Source of the DNA: Mnemiopsis leidyi
Lineage: Eukaryota; Ctenophora; Tentaculata; Lobata; Bolinopsidae
Length of the DNA: 22,556 nucleotides
Reading direction: 5' to 3'
Assembly: GCA_000226015.1 (NCBI GenBank)
Contig: JH153122.1
Location: 179,647 to 202,202 of the forward strand
Shown piece after piece: positions 17,395-22,556 of the stretch (position 1 is the stretch's first letter; the number at the start of each line of letters is the position of its first letter). The notes under the pieces are model-generated. The model saw only the letters and a list, made by a program, of their open reading frames with translations, was not told where the DNA came from and made no database searches. The translations under genes were made by a program, and so were the position numbers.

Positions 17395-18176
17395 CTGAAA
17401 GGATATTGTATGTGAACATTCAGTATTTCCAGTAGCCATCGCAAGACCCCAAGCTTTTCAATATCCAAGTCATTTGTCAATTCTGGAGAAATGTTTCTGT
17501 ATTCGTTCTGTTGATCTGGTGAGAACAGCAATTGCGTGGCCCTGTTACGCTGCGCGCGGCGTCATAGCGCGTTAAATTTGTTCGTGCGCGCTACATGACA
17601 GCTAACATTAATGACTCAAAACATTAAGATGTACTTTATCAGCTAGTAAAAAGATGTTTAATACTTTAGAAATTTCTAGCGTTTTGCCTGCAGGATACAT
17701 CCAATTTGTGATTGCTTACTGAAAACGTGCTGCAAAGTTAACATCATGAGAGAAAAGCAGCAAGTAAAAAAATCTGTCATTGAAACTTACATTTAAAAGA
17801 AAGATCGAGGACGTAAGTCGATGTTATAATCAAAATCAAAAAAGAAAAAAAGAAATTTGAGCCAATCGATTATTGGGTTCTCACCATATCAGTAATAGGG
17901 CTAATTTCGTCTCCAGTGTTTTCGCCTGTCTAAAAGTTCTTGTGTCAGTCTACATAACCGTAATAAAGAAGGAAAACGACGCGCCATAGTCTCGTTGTGA
18001 CCGTTAAAGAAAGAACAGATCCATGTGACAATTTTTAACCTCCAGGAATATAAAACCTAATTATGGAGTGTTATTAACGGACGCTTGATGATTTGCTTTT
18101 GAAATATCATATTATCATTGACGCTCAATTCTGTTCGAAACGCATAATTCCTGATACCTAGTTGGACATATCACAT
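17395..18176. other. Upstream sequence or intron of the WNK-like gene, with a CpG-rich patch
   Basis: Not recognisably coding. A CpG-rich stretch at about 17535-17605 (TGCGCGCGGCG, GTGCGCGCTAC) stands out from the AT-rich background, 100-170 bp upstream of an in-frame ATG at 17439. It could be an internal promoter or simply a GC-rich repeat. The frame at 17244-17531 is offset from the exon and is treated as a shadow. Confidence 0.4.
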
Positions 18177-18306
18177 ATTATGCGTACCATATTATGCGTA
18201 CTTAATTATGCGTACCTAATTATGCGTACCTAATTATGCGTACCTAATTATGCGTACCTAATTATATGCGTACTTGACTACATGGGTACTTAATTATGCG
18301 TTCTCT
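18177..18306. repeat. 14-bp tandem array, ATTATGCGTACCTA
   Basis: Nine units: 18177, 18191, 18205, 18219, 18233, 18247, then two 16-bp variants (18261, 18277) and a last 14-bp unit (18293). Units 3-6 are identical, and divergence grows at the right end. The same core in inverted orientation (CGCATAATT) sits just upstream at 18141-18149. A simple minisatellite without coding potential. Confidence 0.9.
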
Positions 18307-21078
18307 ATTATTGCTGCAAATATTACATCATGGGCCTGCAAAGTTGAGCCCGTAAATCTGCTTATGAATATCGCATACAATAAAGCATGGTCAAGGGCAG
18401 GATCTATATAAATCTGTTTAAAACGTTTTAATGCCACAATAACACCACAATGTAGAACAATTAGTCGGTGGTCAACCGTGCACGTATGTTATACAGTTAT
18501 ACACTGCTGATAGTAGAAACGCGTACTTGTCAAAAATACACCACTTGTTTCAACAAGAATTTACCTTAAACAAGTACATTCAGAAGACAATGAAGTAATT
18601 GTCGCATAATCAACCGAGTTCATCGGCTTGCTAAACCCTTCCGGTTGATGTTCATGGTTACCGATCATACAATATGGTGGCCGGTGCAAGTGTTGCTGCT
18701 ATGCGCTATATTTACCACGAGAGGTTTATTATTGAATGCTGTCACTTCTTACATATAGCTAGAATCTAGCTGCTAGATAGCTAGGCGCATTCCACTACTC
18801 AACTTAAACATTCAATCAGGACTTGATATACGTACTTGACAATCCATGAGGATTAGTATGGTGGGATTATCTTAACGCGTGTCTTAGACACATACTTTGG
18901 TATTATAAAAACGAGGAGGAGGGGAGATACTTCTACTTTCTAGCTATACCAGGGAGAAAAGGTTTTGTACCAGAACATTTTTTACAAATGAGGCACAAAT
19001 CATTCAAATATTTTATTTCCGAAACTTAAACCACTGCCACGCCACTTCAGGAACATACGTTTAAACACGTGGTGACATGCACAATCGCATGAGATGCCGC
19101 GTGTAAAGCAATTAATGGAACGTGCCCGCACTATGTTTTACCACCGTTAATATGGAGACAATATTGTAACTTTACAGAAGTGTCTTCAGCACCTTATCTT
19201 TACTTTATACTTAATACCTAATACATATTTAATTAGATCATTAAACCAAAGACCAGGCGAATGAATTTTTACAGTGTTTAAGAAAAGTACGTTTACGTTC
19301 CTTAATCATATCATGAGATTTGATAAATATATTAGTGACACAAGATCCAAACAAGTAGTTATAATGTTGTGCAAGCCAAGTGGGTAACACACCTTATCTA
19401 TCCTTTAATCAACTATTTATCGTCACAGAATGGAACCACAACAATTCCTTTCAAAGCAGCTCAATATTCAGGCAAGGAAAATGTCTTCTGTTTACATCAC
19501 AGGCAACTTTTTTGATAAACCGGTCTTGATGATCTCCGATTGATGTGACAATAACGGAAAATACTGTTCGTTGAAATCTGGATTAGCCGGAGAAATATTA
19601 TTATGCGGATATTCAGCAGGGATATTTAGAGAAGGAGGAGAAGGAAATTTTTAGCTAAGGACACATTAACTTTAGCGACATATTTGTAGAAAACGTCGCA
19701 GTAGTATCCGTTTTAATATTCAACGGCAGGCAGTGCACGACTATAACCTGATGCTAATTATCATTCAATATAGAGATGGGGTTGAAGTGTGGTCGCATAA
19801 AATGTGTCGTTAACTACGGTAACAATACCACGTGTGACACACGTGACTACACTGTCCTGAATTATTTTCAACGGTACATATGTAGAGTCTGGTACAGTTT
19901 CTGAAACACAACGAAATATTTTAAAATTATGTTATTTCTACTAGCAAAGTAGTAATTAGGCGTTCAATTTGTCGTCAGGCGGCAGGTTGAATTATCATGC
20001 TGTGAGTAGACCAACTTTCTATGTGTAATAGTTTTGAAATAAAAAGAACCGTGGAATTTGAAAATTCGAGACACAAAGCAGCGTGATAACGTTTGAAGCG
20101 TCACGCATGCACCGCAAAAAAAGGATCACAAAAAATTGGTTTGGTAAATTTTAGGTAAGTAAGCTTGCTTAAACTTTTTACCGCAAAATGAGCCTTGCTA
20201 AATATAATAACGATCAAATCGATAAGACTGGCGGCCGATCTAGCTTGCCTTAATAAGAAATATTAATATTCAGCACATTATTAGAGTGTATTAGAGAGGA
20301 GCGTCTGCATAGATATTTGCGACAATTAGACCTTTTTGCGCAATACTGTACCTCAACGGCGTATATCGCTTTATCCTTAGTCAGCGCAGTGACATCCGAA
20401 GTTTTAACTCGAGTTATTTGACGAGTTGACAGATTTATTATTAACAAAATTTCGCATATTACAATAATAGCAACACTGTACTAGCAAACACTAGCTAAAC
20501 AGATTACAAAACTAAAACATAAAATCTCATAATAAATCTGGGGGCGTTCCATTGAGGACGTTTCTCGAATTTTGCAAAACCTTGCCACCTGCTTTCCAAT
20601 TTGGCCATTCAAAACGAGGCATTACCGGGAATTTTAATCAGCAGTTTACATTGCTTATACTACTGACGTCCTAAATGGATGCCCCCTTCATCAAAATTTC
20701 ATAACTTACGATTGGTCCGTAAAAGTCCATTAACTCGCTCTTTACTCTCGTTTGTCGTTTCACCTGAGTAGTAAGTTTAAACTGCCATTGTAGTCTAAAA
20801 TTCATAATGGAAGTTAACTTACAGACTTACAACATCACAAAATTACTGACTTACGGACTCACAGACTTACACAACAAAACAGGTAAAAGTTATTAGAAAC
20901 GAACCTACAATGAACTGGTACAATTTTTAGTTAACTTATTACTTTGAATTATTTGTAGATTCTTTTACCTATTTACGAATACCTGAAATTATTTCGATAA
21001 TTTATCTGTCAACGACTGTCCTTATTTAAGATTACACATTGACGTACAGAGCTTAACTGGTTACCGTTACACACTACA
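18307..21078. other. AT-rich non-coding stretch
   Basis: No coding exon, RNA gene or transposon protein is recognisable on either strand. The 65-codon minus frame at 20250-20447 has no domain and no splice context. Minor landmarks are a palindromic double E-box (19829-19845) and short ACAGACTTAC-type repeats near 20820-20875. This is probably intron or intergenic sequence upstream of the visible WNK-like exons; poorly conserved exons could be hidden. Confidence 0.5.
19829..19845. promoter_or_regulatory. Two CACGTG E-boxes in a palindrome
   Basis: CACGTG occurs at 19829-19834 and 19840-19845, separated by TGACA, and the 17 bp reads almost identically on both strands. CACGTG is the consensus for bHLH factors (Myc/Max, Clock/Cycle). 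Only the sequence is visible; function is a guess and chance is possible in 22 kb. Confidence 0.2.
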
Positions 21079-21434
21079 CAGTAACAATAACACAGTACAG
21101 AGTAACACAGTACACAGTAACAATAACACAGTACACAGTAACAATAACACAGTACACAGTAACAATAACACAGTACACAGTAACAGTAACACAGTAGACA
21201 GTGACAGTAACACAGTAGACAGTGACAGTAACACAGTAGACAGTAACAGTAACACAGTAGACAGTGACAGTAACACAGTAGACAGTGACAGTAACACAGT
21301 AGACAGTGACAGTAACACAGTAGACAGTGACAGTAACACAGTAGACAGTGACAGTAACACAGTAGACAGTGACAGTAACACAGTAGACAGTGACAGTAAC
21401 ACAGTACACAGTGACAGTGACAGTAACACAGCAA
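21079..21434. repeat. 21-bp minisatellite with two variant blocks
   Basis: About 17 units of a 21-bp repeat. The left block uses CAGTAACAATAACACAGTACA (starts 21079, 21115, 21136, 21157) with one 15-bp deleted unit at 21100. The right block uses CAGTGACAGTAACACAGTAGA (21199 to 21367), with transitional units at 21178 and 21241 and an edge unit at 21388, ending in a partly duplicated unit at 21409. Because 21 is a multiple of three, all minus-strand frames stay open and mimic Cys/Tyr/Val/Leu repeat proteins. These are artefacts. Confidence 0.95.
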
Positions 21435-22462
21435 TTCCACCGTTACCAATAGACATCTTCACTTAGAGGAGCTCCATTGATGTACACATATATAACAGAA
21501 TGCATGCTTGTTAAGCCTTAAATGGCATGGTAGAGGACCCAATATAAATATCAAATCTCTGAAATGTAGCTATATCATTATAAAAAGAAACGTGGCTGTT
21601 TTTGTTTTATAAAACGACATTTCATAACATTTTATAACGAAAAGCACTAGATGTACAGACACCAGGGAGTATAAAGGAGTATAAATTGAGTTTTAATTAG
21701 AGCTTTATTTGTAACCATAGCTTTTTATTTCAAACTATTAAAAACAAGACATTGAGGTGTATTTACACTTTAACAGAAATAATCATTTCACTGGGCTATG
21801 TAATATACCTATTTTCAGAAGCAAAAAGATTGAGAAACCACCTAGCTTGCTTTAACATGCCAAATATTTTAGGAGGATAACCAGTAGGCCACATAGGCGG
21901 GGCCCCACAATAATGAGCCTGATTACCGTAACTAGTCAAGTTTGCTTGCAGTGTATATGTCGCTTGTTATCGTCGCATGGATGTTGGTTATTGTGGTACA
22001 CAAAGACGTGTGTATTTATGTGTGTATCGTGTATAGTACCGAGCGGGGAGCATGAATCTGCATGAAGTGTAGTCATTAGATCATGCTTTAAGTCTGCACA
22101 ATGTACATAAGAACTCAGGATGCTGTACTGGGTATAGTAGACTGCGATTTTGTCCGATAAAGGTTGGACAGATTTACGTTCAGAGAAAGATAAGGATGAT
22201 AATTGGAAGGAGCATTTTCTGCTGAAATGATTATAGGATTGTGCCGAAAATTTTGGAACAAATTTTGATAAGTGGACGGTTCAGTCTTTATCACGAGGTA
22301 ACATCTTTAACAGCAAATATGCAAAGACAATTATTGGCTTCTATTCCAAACATCGCGACAATTTTCCAAGAAAACGAATGGTATATGTAAACATACAAAT
22401 GTCAATAACTTGGTAGCGATAAATCACGAGACAATGTTATGAAATCTAGACAAGGCAATAAT

Positions 22463-22466
<4 letters not shown>
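21435..22466. other. AT-rich non-coding stretch
   Basis: Between the minisatellite and the TG tract I see no coding frame, RNA gene or transposon motif on either strand. Confidence 0.5.

Positions 22467-22549
<83 letters not shown>
22467..22549. repeat. (TG)n microsatellite
   Basis: An uninterrupted TG dinucleotide run of 83 bp, about 41 repeats, ending at the window edge with TCGTGTCG. Long pure runs are mutable and often mark contig ends. Confidence 0.99.
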
Positions 22550-22550
<1 letters not shown>

Positions 22551-22556
22551 GTGTCG

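Noticed and set aside
18177..18306. CRISPR-like array
   Set aside because: Units are directly adjacent without unique spacers, and the sequence is from an animal genome.
21009..21462. Three long minus-strand frames encoding Cys-Tyr-His, Leu-Ser-Thr or Val-Thr repeat proteins
   Set aside because: All three frames are open only because the 21-bp minisatellite has a period divisible by three and no stop in its unit; no non-repeat coding flank exists.

Overview
The window looks like a gene-poor, repeat-rich stretch of an animal nuclear genome. Coding exons are short, split by GT-AG introns of about 0.15 to 5.8 kb, and buried in AT-rich sequence with degraded retroelements, fold-back repeats and minisatellites. 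There are no bacterial-style operons. The predicted TM2 protein and the mix of non-LTR and Penelope-like elements suggest an invertebrate, most likely an arthropod and perhaps an insect. That placement is inference, not proof.

Two host genes lie tail to tail. On the + strand, a TM2 domain gene of the TM2D1 type can be followed through four coding exons (3980-4138, 9928-10050, 10242-10372, 13960-14191). They join in frame to a 214-residue protein with a signal peptide, a Cys-rich ectodomain, the DRF motif and a TM2 hairpin. On the - strand, four exons (17394-17212, 17059-16688, 16579-16427, 16284-15781) join in phase 0 throughout to the last 403 residues of a protein whose first part resembles the PF2/CCT-like domain of WNK kinases. 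Its kinase domain was not found and probably lies beyond the right edge. The stop codons are about 1.6 kb apart, and the space between them is probably the two 3' UTRs.

Layout: 1-2287, no gene recognised. 2288-3573, remnants of two different non-LTR retrotransposons. 4139-9927, the long first coding intron of the TM2 gene, with an interspersed repeat, three inverted-repeat (fold-back) structures, a decayed RNase H-bearing retrotransposon interrupted by a 206-bp insertion, and an unexplained protein-like open frame on the minus strand. 10373-13959, the last intron, with a Penelope-like element carrying a GIY-YIG endonuclease between ~172-bp inverted terminal repeats, a run of Ns, and a second, oppositely oriented copy of the interspersed repeat next to the final exon. 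17395-22556, upstream sequence or intron of the WNK-like gene with a 14-bp array, a 21-bp minisatellite and a TG microsatellite.

No wholly new system is evident. The strongest second-look items are the Penelope-like element in inverted repeats with a possible hammerhead core, the inverted repeat pair bracketing two TM2 exons, the orphan minus-strand frame at 8676-8945, and the 206-bp insertion with a 13-bp target-site duplication.
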